Shown: positions 53,403 through 63,199, numbered from the stretch's first letter. The stretch is 64,000 nt of DNA from Steroidobacteraceae bacterium (GCA_041395505.1 JAWLAG010000001.1:1984001-2048000), one strand, 5' to 3'. Made by a program: numbers and translations. The notes: generated by a model not told the origin, from the sequence alone.

Positions 53403-55735
53403 CCGGCCACCTGCAACGCGCGCATCCGCACGGTATCGGTCAGTCGATCACGCTCCGCCACCGCCGTGAGCATTGAAGTGCAGTCATCGGCCGACACGGC
53501 GCCGCTGTAGTAATAGCCCTGGGCGAAGTCGCAGCCCAGCGCGGCGAGCCGCATGGCGTGCTGGGCAGTCTCCACACCCTCTGCGATAGTCTCCAGTTTG
53601 AGGTTGCGGGCCATGCTCACGATGGCACTGACAATTGCTGCGTCGTTGGCATCGACGGCCATATCACGCACGAACGAGCGATCTATCTTGAGATGGTCGA
53701 TGGGCAGGTGCTTGAGGTAACTGAGGCTCGAATAGCCGGTACCAAAGTCGTCTATTGAAATCTCGAATCCCGCCTCGCGCAATCCCTGCAGGATGTCGAC
53801 CTGGCGTTCGATATCTCGCATGACCACACTTTCGGTGATCTCGAGCTGCAGCTGCCGCGGCGCAATACCATGACGGTCGATGATGCGACAAACGCGTTCG
53901 CGGAAGTCGCGGCCGGTCAGCTGTTGGGCCGAGACGTTGATCGCGACCTGCACCCGGGGTAGGTCCATGCCATTCCATACCGCCAGCTGCGTCGCGACGC
54001 TCTCGATGATCGCATCGCCCAACTCGATGATCAGCCCGGCATCCTCGGCGACACGGATGAACTGCGTCGGCGGCACTTGCCCGATTTTCGGGTGGCGCCA
54101 ACGTGCCAGTGCCTCCAGTGCCACGACACGCTCGTTGCGCAGGTCGACGATCGGCTGAAAATGTGCGCTGATGGCGCCCTGTGACAATGCCTCGCGCAGC
54201 GCCGCTTCGAGAGCCATGCGCTCGGACACTCTCGCGCTCATCTCAGGCGCGAAGAACCTGTAGCTGTTCTTGCCGCCCTCCTTGGCCTGATATAGCGCAA
54301 TGTCGGCGCGCCGCATCAACTCGCCCATATCCTGGCCATCCTGAGGCGATACGCTGATTCCGATGCTTGCGCTGGTTTCGAACACCCGTCCCTCCACGTT
54401 GAGGGAATCGCGCAGTACAGCGACCAGACGCGCCGCAAATCGCTCGACGGTGGCATGGTCCCGGCAGAACTTGACGACCACGAACTCATCGCCGCTGATC
54501 CGCGCAACGAGGTCCGAGTCCCGTACGGCCCCTTTGAGTCGCTCGGCGACGCGTCGCAGGAACGCATCCCCGGTCTCGTGACCGCAGGAATCGTTGATGT
54601 TCTTGAAATTGTCGATATCGATGTAGCAGACGGCGAGCTCACGACCAGCCTGGGTGGCCTCTTCCAGCAATTCCGGTAGCCGTGAATTCAGGAACAGACG
54701 ATTCGGCAAATGCGTTAGCGGATCGTGATTCGCCAGGTGCTCAAGTTTGCGTTGCCGTTCGAGTATCTGTTTCTCCGCGTGCTTGCGCCCGGAGACGTCA
54801 CGCAGGAGCAAGCAGGCCAACGTCCCGGATGGACCGTTCACACTGCTCACGGCTGCTTCCGTGTGGTACGGGCTGCGGTCGCTTCGAAACAGGTCGACTT
54901 CATGCACATGGGTGGTATCCGCCCGTGCCGCGACAATAGCATCCCACAATGACGGAATGGACTCGTCACTTACCAGATGGCCAAGATCTGCGCCGCGCAG
55001 TTCGCTCGCCTTGCGACCGAGCTGCGTACAGGCCGCCGGATTGCAGTCGACGATACGCAATGTCGCCGGATCGACCAACAACACACCGTCGATCATCTGC
55101 TGCAACACCGCCGTTGCTGGCGACTCGAGCGCCGCCCTCAAAAGTGCGGCGGGTGGCGACGGCCGCGCAAGGCCAAGGGCCGCGATGGCCGCGAGCGCAG
55201 CCGCAAGCAGCCACCATGCCAGCAGTGGCCAGGTCGCCGCGACCGGCAGCGTCCCGATGGGCAAGAGTGCAATGACCCTCGTCCCCTGCCCCATCGTCAC
55301 GGGCTGGCTTGCAATGTAGGGGCCTTGCGGCAGCAGCCGGTACATCGTGGCCACACTCGCCGTTGTCGCCTCGCGCTCTTGTGCGACCAGCAAGTTGCTC
55401 CAGGCAGAGTCGATTGCTACCAGCTGCGGCTCGCTGCCGGACCAGCGCCACAACCCAATCCGGGTGGGCCGTTCCTGCAAGAACAACATACGCAGCTCCG
55501 CCGCCGATGCCGCTTGACCCTCGAGTGCTCGCTCGAAACCCCCTTTTGCGCTGCCACGCTGAGCGGCACTGACTGCGATCGCGTCGAGGAAGATTCTCTG
55601 GCGAGCGACGCTGGCCGCGGCGGACGTGCCCTGGGTCGCGTAATAAAGGTACAGTGCAGCGCCGGCAGCAGCACATAGCGCCAGGGTCATGGCAAAGCCA
55701 CGCAGCGAATTCCACGCCAGCTTTTGGTTCAACAT
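53393..55735 (-). CDS. Membrane PAS-GGDEF-EAL cyclic-di-GMP protein
   Basis: 780 residues from ATG 55735. N-terminal membrane helix (about 12-35), a periplasmic sensor region, second membrane helix (about 175-200), PAS (about 215-335), GGDEF (about 350-510) with RISGDEF (Ser in place of the first Gly, usually still active) and EAL (about 520-770) with EALARW, EITESVV, DDFGTGYSSL, LKIDRSFV and AEGVE. Both halves could act on c-di-GMP. Confidence 0.93.
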   Translation of the reverse strand: MLNQKLAWNSLRGFAMTLALCAAAGAALYLYYATQGTSAAASVARQRIFLDAIAVSAAQRGSAKGGFERALEGQAASAAELRMLFLQERPTRIGLWRWSGSEPQLVAIDSAWSNLLVAQEREATTASVATMYRLLPQGPYIASQPVTMGQGTRVIALLPIGTLPVAATWPLLAWWLLAAALAAIAALGLARPSPPAALLRAALESPATAVLQQMIDGVLLVDPATLRIVDCNPAACTQLGRKASELRGADLGHLVSDESIPSLWDAIVAARADTTHVHEVDLFRSDRSPYHTEAAVSSVNGPSGTLACLLLRDVSGRKHAEKQILERQRKLEHLANHDPLTHLPNRLFLNSRLPELLEEATQAGRELAVCYIDIDNFKNINDSCGHETGDAFLRRVAERLKGAVRDSDLVARISGDEFVVVKFCRDHATVERFAARLVAVLRDSLNVEGRVFETSASIGISVSPQDGQDMGELMRRADIALYQAKEGGKNSYRFFAPEMSARVSERMALEAALREALSQGAISAHFQPIVDLRNERVVALEALARWRHPKIGQVPPTQFIRVAEDAGLIIELGDAIIESVATQLAVWNGMDLPRVQVAINVSAQQLTGRDFRERVCRIIDRHGIAPRQLQLEITESVVMRDIERQVDILQGLREAGFEISIDDFGTGYSSLSYLKHLPIDHLKIDRSFVRDMAVDANDAAIVSAIVSMARNLKLETIAEGVETAQHAMRLAALGCDFAQGYYYSGAVSADDCTSMLTAVAERDRLTDTVRMRALQVAGYS

Positions 55736-55826
55736 AAATGGCCGAAGGCCCCAGTGGCCGCAATGACTGGTATTTCGCCCGGGATCGGCCCTCAACATGC
55801 AAAATTGAAGGAACTTGATTAGGAAC

Positions 55827-56648
55827 ATGACGCTGTTCGCAGATCAGCAGCTGCTCGTGCAAGCTGGCCTTTTCAGCGGCTGGCTAGGATGTCTCCTGCT
55901 GCTGGAGCACTGGTTCGCCTGGCGCAATGCGCCCCTGCATCGCTGGCGCGTGCGTCTGCGCAATCTGCTGCTCGGCGGCAGCGGAGCCCTCCTTGGCGGC
56001 CTGCTCGCGCCGCTCGCGAGCGTCCAGGTTGCAGCCTGGACGAGTGCCCACCAGTTCGGCCTTGCGAACCTCGCGCATTTTCAGGGCTTGGGATCGTCGC
56101 TGGCCGGCTACCTGGCGCTCGATCTGGCCATCTACGCCCAACATCGCGCATCGCATCGCTGGCGCTGGTTCTGGCGCCTGCATGCCACTCATCACTCTGA
56201 GTCCCATTTGGACGCGACGACGGCGGTGCGCTTTCATCCCCTCGAGATCGGGGTCTCCCTCATCTGGAAGGCCGCCACGATCGCGATCATCGGGGTGCCC
56301 GTTGCGGCGGTGATCGCATTCGAGGTCGGACTCAGCATCGCGGTATTGTTCAATCACAGCAACCTTGCCTTGCCCGCTCGGCTCGCGCATGTACTCGGCT
56401 GGTTACTCGTAAGCCCCGACATGCATCGCGTGCACCATTCGGTGCAGCGCCACGAAGCCGACACGAACTTCGGATTCTGCCTACCGTGGTGGGATCACTT
56501 GTTCGGCACCTATAGCCGGTCGGCGGGAAACCAGGACCCGTCACTTCGCATCGGATTTCCCGGTGGCGACGGACCCGCAACCGGCTCGCTCACCGCCCTG
56601 CTGCTGCTACCGTTGCGAATACGCCGTCCCAACGACCGAGTCGCCTAG
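55827..56648 (+). CDS. Sterol desaturase/fatty acid hydroxylase family protein
   Basis: 273 residues, membrane-bound di-iron enzyme. AGGA precedes ATG 55827. The histidine clusters are visible: HRASH, HATHH, HSNL region and HRVHH. Several membrane helices. Hydroxylates or desaturates a lipid substrate that cannot be read here. Confidence 0.9.
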   Translation: MTLFADQQLLVQAGLFSGWLGCLLLLEHWFAWRNAPLHRWRVRLRNLLLGGSGALLGGLLAPLASVQVAAWTSAHQFGLANLAHFQGLGSSLAGYLALDLAIYAQHRASHRWRWFWRLHATHHSESHLDATTAVRFHPLEIGVSLIWKAATIAIIGVPVAAVIAFEVGLSIAVLFNHSNLALPARLAHVLGWLLVSPDMHRVHHSVQRHEADTNFGFCLPWWDHLFGTYSRSAGNQDPSLRIGFPGGDGPATGSLTALLLLPLRIRRPNDRVA

Positions 56649-56899
56649 CCGCGCTCATGGTTTTAGAATCAATCAATTGGAGCTGATAATTTCTGTTAAT
56701 TCGAGATAATCGGCCGTACAGCTCGTCGGTGGCTGCAACCAACGCAAATTTGACATTGTATTCGGTGCAAATGACGGTATATTTGATGCGTAGGTGGCTG
56801 ATGGATCAGGGGTCTTTGGCCACCAGAAAGTCGAGAATCAACCTTAACTCCCGGTTGTAACTCGATTCGGTAGACAACTACAAATAGAACGAGGCGGCC
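56649..56899 (+). promoter_or_regulatory. AT-rich intergenic region upstream of the 119-residue protein
   Basis: 251 bp without a recognised gene and clearly lower in GC than its flanks. TTGACA at 56750-56755 and TATATT at 56778-56783 both resemble promoter hexamers, but the 22-bp gap is too long for a standard promoter. No repeat or RNA gene seen. Confidence 0.3.
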
Positions 56900-57259
56900 A
56901 TGTCCTCTACGCAAGAACGCTTTCGCCGTGCGACATTGATACTGGCGCGTTCCGGTTCGATCAAGAACCGGTTGCAGCAGGCCTACGCAACGCAGCTGGA
57001 AGATCTCGAACCCGACGAAGTGCCGAGTGTCATACGCGAAGATCTCGAAGCGCTGCACCGGGATCTGCGGCGCGCGCGGCCGCTGCCAGGCGAGGACGCC
57101 GTCCGTGCAACGATACGAAAACTCTCCGAGTCAGAGGCCGACGAACTGGCCGCGACCGTGGTCGGCATGTATGGCCGGGTTTCGGAAATTCAGGCCGTGC
57201 TTCGTTTCGACAACCAGCTACCGCGCGCGCACGTACAACTGGTAGCCGCCGAAGCCTGA
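56900..57259 (+). CDS. Small conserved-looking protein of unknown function
   Basis: 119 residues, helical and charged, without membrane segments or Cys motifs. GAGG sits before the ATG. It opens SSTQERFRRATLILARSG and contains DEVPSVIREDLEALHRDLRRAR. I do not recognise the family; composition suggests a soluble helical protein. It converges on the TIR-like gene with 18 bp between stops. Confidence 0.7.
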   Translation: MSSTQERFRRATLILARSGSIKNRLQQAYATQLEDLEPDEVPSVIREDLEALHRDLRRARPLPGEDAVRATIRKLSESEADELAATVVGMYGRVSEIQAVLRFDNQLPRAHVQLVAAEA

Positions 57260-57277
57260 GGAAGGCCAAGGTAGCTT

Positions 57278-57730
57278 CTAGTCCAGTTTGAATTCCACCG
57301 TATCCCAGCGCCCCGTTTGTTCGTGACGCGCCTGCCGGCGCAGCGCGTCCACAAGCGCTCGCTCATCCCAGGAAATGACCTCAGTCGCCAGCTCGCGCAG
57401 CGTTTTGACCGGCTCTGCCGGTGCGCCGAAGTTTGGCAGCAGAACCACCGGAATTTTGCTGGCATTGGCAAATAGGAGCTGAAACTCGCTCAAATCACGT
57501 TGACTGGCGTAGAGCGAGTTGAGTGCAATGACAACCTCGGCGTGGCGAATCTGATTGCGCAGCGCCTCCTTGAACGCTTCCTTGTCACCGACCGGCTTTC
57601 CCTCCGTGCTCGAAACATTTCTGTAGAAGAAATTTCGGGCACTTTCGAGGAACTCGAATACGCGCAAATAGTCATCGGAATTTTCCCAGACGTGCGTCAC
57701 GAATACGCGAATTGGGTCCTGCTCAGACAT
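57278..57730 (-). CDS. TIR-like (ThsB/DUF1863-type) protein
   Basis: 150 residues from ATG 57730. Pattern of the ThsB TIR-like family: RVFVTHVWENSDDYLRVFEFL, EALRNQIRHAEVVIALNSLYASQ, and IPVVLLPNFG. These proteins make cyclic-ADP-ribose-type signals in Thoeris defence when paired with an effector. No ThsA-like partner is next to it, so here it may act alone or with a distant partner. Flanked by an EEP-type hydrolase and the unknown 119-residue protein. Confidence 0.75.
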   Translation of the reverse strand: MSEQDPIRVFVTHVWENSDDYLRVFEFLESARNFFYRNVSSTEGKPVGDKEAFKEALRNQIRHAEVVIALNSLYASQRDLSEFQLLFANASKIPVVLLPNFGAPAEPVKTLRELATEVISWDERALVDALRRQARHEQTGRWDTVEFKLD

Positions 57731-57832
57731 GCCTGGACTCCGGGACAGTGCACTCCGGCAAGGGTAACAGGCTTCACGCCTCATTGACACGGCGATAAAC
57801 TCCCCTTTGTTCCAGCCGATACAGTCCTACCC

Positions 57833-58579
57833 GTGCGCTTACTGCTGTACAACATCCGGTACGCCACCGGCACCGGTCCTGCCTTTCATCTGCCTGTGCC
57901 CGGCGCCGGCTACCTGCGCAGTAACAAGCGCGTGTTGCGGGAGATCACGGAATTCGTGCGTGTCGAAGACCCCGATATCGTTGGACTGATCGAAGTGGAC
58001 ACGGGATCGATCCGCACTGGCATGCTGAATCAGGCGGAATTCATTGCCCGCGAGATCGGGCATTACTCCACATACGAGTGCAAGTACGGCGCGCAATCGA
58101 TCAACCAGCTGATGCCGATACTGCGCAAGCAAGGGAATGCTTTTCTTGCAGCCCCGCGCGTCACCGGCGAGCGCTTCCACTATTTCGATACCGGCATCAA
58201 ACGGCTGATCATCGAGCTCGAGCTCGATGAGGTGTGCATATTCCTGGTGCACCTGTCGCTGAAGTTCCGGCAGCGACAGTATCAATTGCGGTCACTTCAT
58301 GATCTGATTACAGCAGCCACCAAACCAGTCATCGTGGCCGGCGATTTCAATGCGTTCTGGGGTACGCACGAAATCTATTTGTTCATGCGCGCGTCGGGCT
58401 TGCGCAGTGCGAATCTGCACAATCTGCCGTCCTATCCGGCACGAGCCCCGAGGGTAGAACTCGATTTCATCCTGGTCAGCAATGGCATCGAAATCGAGGA
58501 TTTCCGCGTACCCGATGTGCGTTTTTCCGATCACCGGCCGCTGGTGTGCGACTTCGCACTCACGCGACAGGGTCATTAG
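57833..58579 (+). CDS. Endonuclease/exonuclease/phosphatase (EEP) family protein
   Basis: 248 residues from a GTG start. EEP fold: LLLYNIRYA with the Asn, GLIEVDTGS with the metal Glu, VHLSLKF, GDFNAFWGTHE and SDHRPLVCDF with the catalytic His. A metal-dependent nuclease or phosphodiesterase; substrate open. Thirteen bp before the FadJ-like gene. Confidence 0.9.
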   Translation: MRLLLYNIRYATGTGPAFHLPVPGAGYLRSNKRVLREITEFVRVEDPDIVGLIEVDTGSIRTGMLNQAEFIAREIGHYSTYECKYGAQSINQLMPILRKQGNAFLAAPRVTGERFHYFDTGIKRLIIELELDEVCIFLVHLSLKFRQRQYQLRSLHDLITAATKPVIVAGDFNAFWGTHEIYLFMRASGLRSANLHNLPSYPARAPRVELDFILVSNGIEIEDFRVPDVRFSDHRPLVCDFALTRQGH

Positions 58580-58591
58580 GGAGTAGAGGCG

Positions 58592-60628
58592 ATGAGTTCA
58601 TGGCAAGCAGAACGTGACAGCAACGATATCGTGTGGCTCACAGTCGACAAACCCGGCGGTTCCGCCAACGTGTTGTCAAAAGAGGTACTCGAGGACCTCG
58701 ATGCGCAACTCGCGCAGCTCGAGGCTCGCCTGCCGGCCGGTGTGGTCGTTCGATCCGGCAAACCGAGCGGTTTCATCGCTGGTGCAGACATCCGCGAGTT
58801 TACGACTCTCACCGACCTCGATGGCGCCTATGAGCTGGTGCGCCGTGGCCAGCGCGTGCTCGACCGGCTGGAAGCTCTGCCCTGCCCCACTGTCGCAATC
58901 ATTCAGGGTTTTGCACTCGGCGGCGGCCTTGAGGTCGCGCTCGCCTGTCGCTACCGGATCGGCGTCGACAACGGCAAACTGAGCCTCGGGCTGCCGGAGG
59001 TGAATCTCGGCATCCACCCTGGATTCGGCGGCACGGTGCGAAGTGTCAGGCTGCTCGGCGTCGAGCAGGCAATGCCGATCATGCTCACCGGTCGGCCCGT
59101 TCGCGGTGAAAAGGCCCTCGAGATCGGCCTGATCGATCGGCTCACGCCCGAAGACAGGGCCGAAGAGACGGCCCGGGAGCTCATCGCGCGGCGACCGTCA
59201 CCGCACCAACCCGGCCTGCGGGCGACGCTGCTGTCACTGGCGCCTGTACGCGGTTTCGTTGCCGGGCGATTGCGTGCTCAAGTTGCCCGCAAGGCCCGAC
59301 GCGAACACTATCCGGCGCCCTATGCGATGGTAGAACTTTGGGAGAAATACGGCGCCAAGGACGATGCAGCCTACGAAGCCGAAGCGCGCTCGATCGCCAA
59401 GTTGTTTCTCAGTGACACGGCGCGAGGGTTGATACGCGTTTTCTTTCTCCAGGACAAACTTAAAGGCCTTGCTGGCGGCGCAAAAGCGAACATTCGAAAC
59501 GTGCATGTTGTCGGCGCAGGCGTCATGGGCGGCGATATCGCTGCCTGGTCGGCACTGCGCGGATTCAACGTCACGCTCCAGGATCGCGAAGACAAGTACG
59601 TGCAGCCCGCAATGGCTCGCGGCCGCGCTCTGTTCGAGAAGAAATTGCACGATGACAAGTCACGAACCGCAGCAACGGAACGACTGCGCGCGGATGTCGC
59701 AGGCGATGGCGTTGCCGAAGCCGACATAATCGTCGAGGCCATTTTCGAGAACCTGGAGGCGAAGCAGCAGCTGTACGCGAAAATCGAACCACGCATGAAA
59801 CCAGGGGCCATTCTTGCCACCAATACTTCGAGCATAGTGCTCGAAACACTCAACGCACAGCTTTCGAACCGCGGGCATTTCGTGGGGCTGCATTTCTTCA
59901 ATCCAGTTGCGCAAATGCCGCTGATCGAGGTCATTGCAACCGAGCAGACGGATGAACAAAGCACGCTGCAGGCGATCGCTTTCGCGCGCCGGCTCGACAA
60001 GCTGCCACTGCCCTGCCGCAGTTCACCAGGATTTCTGGTCAATCGCGTGCTGGTTCCCTACCTGCATGAAGCAATGCGCGCGATCAACGAAGGCATACCG
60101 ATGCGCACAGTCGATGCCGCAGCGGAGGGTTTCGGTATGCCGATGGGACCAATCGAACTGGTCGACACCGTCGGCCTCGATGTCGCACAGCACGTCGGTG
60201 AAATCGTCACCAAAGCCATGTCGCGCGAACCCGCCGACGATACCCGACTGAAGGCCCTCATTGCCGACGGTAAACTCGGCCGCAAGTCCGGGCAGGGGTT
60301 CTATGTCTGGCAGGATGGCAAAGCGATCAAACCCGATGCCGGGAACGCCGTCGTGCCGGCTGATCTCGAAGACCGGCTGATCCTTGCGCTTGTCAATGAG
60401 TGCGTTGCCTGTTTGCGCGAGAAAGTCGTCGCCGACGGGGAGCTGCTCGATGCCGGCGTCATATTCGGCACCGGATTCGCGCCATTTCGAGGTGGCCCCC
60501 TCAATTACGCCCGCCACGCCGGGATCGACAACATGCTTAAGCGATTGAGCACCCTGGAACAGCGCTACGGCAGCAGATTTCGCGCGGACCCGGGCTGGGA
60601 CTTGCTGCGCAACCAGTCTGCGCCGTGA
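58592..60628 (+). CDS. fadJ: Bifunctional enoyl-CoA hydratase/3-hydroxyacyl-CoA dehydrogenase (FadJ/FadB-like)
   Basis: 678 residues joining two beta-oxidation activities. N-terminal crotonase domain (about 1-185) with QGFALGGGLEVALACRYRIG and LPEVNLGIHPGFGGTVR supplying both catalytic Glu residues; C-terminal NAD-binding dehydrogenase (about 290-670) with VVGAGVMGGDIAAW, NTSSIV, GLHFFNPVAQMPLIEV (catalytic His) and a second 3HCDH domain. The thiolase partner is not adjacent. Confidence 0.93.
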   Translation: MSSWQAERDSNDIVWLTVDKPGGSANVLSKEVLEDLDAQLAQLEARLPAGVVVRSGKPSGFIAGADIREFTTLTDLDGAYELVRRGQRVLDRLEALPCPTVAIIQGFALGGGLEVALACRYRIGVDNGKLSLGLPEVNLGIHPGFGGTVRSVRLLGVEQAMPIMLTGRPVRGEKALEIGLIDRLTPEDRAEETARELIARRPSPHQPGLRATLLSLAPVRGFVAGRLRAQVARKARREHYPAPYAMVELWEKYGAKDDAAYEAEARSIAKLFLSDTARGLIRVFFLQDKLKGLAGGAKANIRNVHVVGAGVMGGDIAAWSALRGFNVTLQDREDKYVQPAMARGRALFEKKLHDDKSRTAATERLRADVAGDGVAEADIIVEAIFENLEAKQQLYAKIEPRMKPGAILATNTSSIVLETLNAQLSNRGHFVGLHFFNPVAQMPLIEVIATEQTDEQSTLQAIAFARRLDKLPLPCRSSPGFLVNRVLVPYLHEAMRAINEGIPMRTVDAAAEGFGMPMGPIELVDTVGLDVAQHVGEIVTKAMSREPADDTRLKALIADGKLGRKSGQGFYVWQDGKAIKPDAGNAVVPADLEDRLILALVNECVACLREKVVADGELLDAGVIFGTGFAPFRGGPLNYARHAGIDNMLKRLSTLEQRYGSRFRADPGWDLLRNQSAP

Positions 60629-60697
60629 GCCGCGTCCGCGGCCTCAAAAATGAGGTGTGCTAGCATCGCGCTTTTGGTCCAAGGATAGCTGCTTGCA

Positions 60698-61771
60698 ATG
60701 TCTGACGATCGCCGCGCAACCGTAAAACAGCTGCAGGGATTCTCGCCGCTCGGCGGCATGAAGCGCGACAACCTGGCCGCTCTCGCAAAAAAGGTGGCGA
60801 TCCGGGAGGTCAGCGCAGGTCGGCTGCTGTTCAAGGAAGGCGAAAACGACCGGCGTACCGTATGGCTGGTCAGCGGCACGGTGGAATTGCGCAATTCCGA
60901 TCGGGTGATCGGCGTGATACGCGCAGGCACACCCGAGGCGCAATCGCCGCTTGCGCCCAGTCAACCCCGCAAGTGCTCGGCGCGAGCGGTCGAGGACATC
61001 GAATTCCTGGCCATCGATTCGGAACTGCTGGATGTAATGATCGTCTGGGATCAGACAGGCAGCTACGAAGTATCCGAACTTCGATCCGAGGCCGAGGCTG
61101 CGAGTGATGGCGATTGGATGACCACTCTCCTGTCGAGCAATGCCTTCCAAAGGATCCCGCCGGCCAACATACAGGCCATTTTCATGAAGATGCAGCGCCT
61201 GCCCTACCGTGAAGGCGACGTGGTCATCAAGCAGGGAGACGAGGGCGATTATTTCTACGCCATCGTGTCGGGCAAATGCCTCGTGACGCGCGAGACACCC
61301 ATGAACAAGGAGGGCCTCAAACTCGCGGAGCTTGGGGTGGGCGACACGTTTGGCGAAGAAGCGCTTATTTCCGAAGCCAAGCGCAATGCGACGGTACGAA
61401 TGGCGACCGATGGGGTGCTGGTGCGCCTCGGCAAGCAGGAATTTCGCGAACTGATGAACGAGCCCATGCTGCACTGGGTCGACGATGCCGAGGCGCGTCG
61501 CATAGTGGCTGACGGCGGGCAATGGCTCGACGTCCGCCTGCCCAGCGAATTCCAGAACATGCGGCTCGACAATTCGCTGAATATTCCGCTGTATTTCATC
61601 CGCCTGAAGACAGGAACCCTGGATACCGCCCGACCCTATGTCGTCGTGTGCGACACCGGGCGGCGCAGCTCCGCTGCGGCCTACATCCTCGTGAATCGAG
61701 GCTTCAAGGCCTATGTGCTGAAAGGCGGAATCAGCAGTGCGACCTTGCCGCTACGCCGCGCTCCGGGGTGA
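60698..61771 (+). CDS. Two cNMP-binding domains fused to a rhodanese
   Basis: 357 residues. First cNMP-like domain (about 12-120) lacks a clear phosphate-binding cassette. The second (about 140-255) has YREGDVVIKQGDEGDYFY, GDTFGEEALISEAKRNATV with a cassette Arg. C-terminal rhodanese (about 265-350) with active-site loop VVVCDTGRRSSAAAYIL (Cys, CxxGxRS). Suggests sulphur or redox chemistry gated by a cyclic nucleotide. Lone gene between convergent neighbours. Confidence 0.9.
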   Translation: MSDDRRATVKQLQGFSPLGGMKRDNLAALAKKVAIREVSAGRLLFKEGENDRRTVWLVSGTVELRNSDRVIGVIRAGTPEAQSPLAPSQPRKCSARAVEDIEFLAIDSELLDVMIVWDQTGSYEVSELRSEAEAASDGDWMTTLLSSNAFQRIPPANIQAIFMKMQRLPYREGDVVIKQGDEGDYFYAIVSGKCLVTRETPMNKEGLKLAELGVGDTFGEEALISEAKRNATVRMATDGVLVRLGKQEFRELMNEPMLHWVDDAEARRIVADGGQWLDVRLPSEFQNMRLDNSLNIPLYFIRLKTGTLDTARPYVVVCDTGRRSSAAAYILVNRGFKAYVLKGGISSATLPLRRAPG

Positions 61772-61838
61772 TCGACACTAACCATCGCGAGCCCGAGGAC
61801 TAGCGGACAATCACGCAGACTCCGCGCCGCTGCAAGAC

Positions 61839-62249
61839 CTACATGGTGTGGGTGGGTTTGTCACCCGTCAGCGCGCCGGCAAGATACGTCTCGATCTTTT
61901 TCTGCGTCTGGCCGCGATCCTGCTCAGAGAACTGCACGCCAATGCCCGCCGTGCGCTTGCCTTGTGCGCCCTTGGGCGTGACCCAGATCACCCGACCGGC
62001 GACAGGAATCTTCTCGTCCTCGCCCATCAGGTTGAGCAACATGAATACCTCGTCACCCAGGCGATAGTTGCTATTGGTCGGAATGAAGAGCCCGCCATTG
62101 CGTACGAACGGCATGTAGGCCAGATACAAGGCACTCTTGTCCTTGATCGTCAGGGTGAGCAGCCCCGGCTTGTTGCCAGCACTGCGCGCCGGAGATTTTG
62201 CTGCTTCGCTCAAGCCGTTCGCCTCTGCAAGGCCATCGCGAGGTGCCAC
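61839..62249 (-). CDS. PilZ-domain protein
   Basis: 136 residues from ATG 62249, which overlaps the holB stop; a TTG at 62213 giving 124 residues makes a TTGA overlap and is just as likely. The PilZ fold is seen in FVRNGGLFIPTNSNYRLGDEVFML, VAGRVIWVTP and GIGVQFSEQD. The short N-terminus and form resemble type IV pilus PilZ, which in many gammaproteobacteria follows holB. The canonical RxxxR c-di-GMP motif is not clear. Confidence 0.9.
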   Translation of the reverse strand: MAPRDGLAEANGLSEAAKSPARSAGNKPGLLTLTIKDKSALYLAYMPFVRNGGLFIPTNSNYRLGDEVFMLLNLMGEDEKIPVAGRVIWVTPKGAQGKRTAGIGVQFSEQDRGQTQKKIETYLAGALTGDKPTHTM

Positions 62250-63199
62250 AACAGCGCCTCGATTGCCATCTTGCGGTTAATCGGTGTTGCCAGCTGCGAT
62301 CGTATTCGCGCCAATTCGCGTTGCACAGCGAGCAATTCCACTATATTCCGCGCCGGAACGCCATCTTGCAAGTGCGCAGGTTCGCCCTGTCCGGAAAATT
62401 GCGGACGGTCGCCAGCCGCCGAAAAAATTCGATCTGTGAGCCAGTTCTCAAGCGCGACCAGGTATAACGCCGTATCGGCCTGTGCCCAGTGAACTGCCGC
62501 ATTGCCCGGATGCTCGCCTCTTTGCAGGTGCTGCAGCGCGTCGATCACATCCTGGCGGATTGCACGCGCCTGATCAGCCGGAATGCAGGCCGCAGCAAAT
62601 GGTCCGCCGCCCGCCAGGTCGAGCGCCGCGCTCCAGTCCTCCGAGGCGCCATGCGCCTGCGCGAGCCACTGCAGTGCCGTCGAGCGGTCGGGCCTCGGCA
62701 ACCGGATGCGCTGGCAACGACTGCGTATCGTCGCTGGCAGCCGTGATGCATCAGCCGTCACGAGTATTATCACCGTGCCCGGCGGTGGCTCCTCCAGGGA
62801 TTTCAGCAGCGCATTTGCCGCCGCGGCGTTCATCGACTCGGCTGGAGTCACCACGGCCACGCGCGCGCCACCACCATGCGTCGTCAGCGCCAGCTCGGCG
62901 CCGAGCTCACGGATCTGGTCGACACGCAATTGCTGTTTGTCCGCGTCCGGCTCTGTCCACAGAAGATCAGGATGCTCGCGGTGTACCACCCGTCGACAGT
63001 CCGGGCACGTCCCGCAGGGCGCGTTGCCGGCCTCGCGCTTACGGCACAGCAGCAACATTGCCGTCTGCAATGCAAGCCACTCGCCGCCACAACCTCGCGA
63101 CTCGTGCAGAAGTAGCGCATGCGGCATGCGATTGCGGTCGGCAAGGCTGGTCAGCTGCGCGACGATCGGGCCAAGCCAGGGCGGATTCGGCGACGTCAC
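62210..63199 (-). CDS. holB: DNA polymerase III, delta' subunit
   Basis: 329 residues from a GTG start. Clamp-loader subunit: zinc-binding cysteines in CRKREAGNAPCGTCPDCRRV, EPPPGTVIILVTADAS-type sensor segment, RLPATIRSRCQ. The ATP-loop near the start is worn (HESRGCGGEW), as is common in delta'. GTGA overlap with tmk. Confidence 0.94.
   Translation of the reverse strand: MTSPNPPWLGPIVAQLTSLADRNRMPHALLLHESRGCGGEWLALQTAMLLLCRKREAGNAPCGTCPDCRRVVHREHPDLLWTEPDADKQQLRVDQIRELGAELALTTHGGGARVAVVTPAESMNAAAANALLKSLEEPPPGTVIILVTADASRLPATIRSRCQRIRLPRPDRSTALQWLAQAHGASEDWSAALDLAGGGPFAAACIPADQARAIRQDVIDALQHLQRGEHPGNAAVHWAQADTALYLVALENWLTDRIFSAAGDRPQFSGQGEPAHLQDGVPARNIVELLAVQRELARIRSQLATPINRKMAIEALLWHLAMALQRRTA

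Noticed and set aside
60631..60650. GC inverted repeat after the FadJ-like gene considered as a terminator
   Set aside because: Short stem followed by A-rich, not T-rich, sequence on the coding strand.
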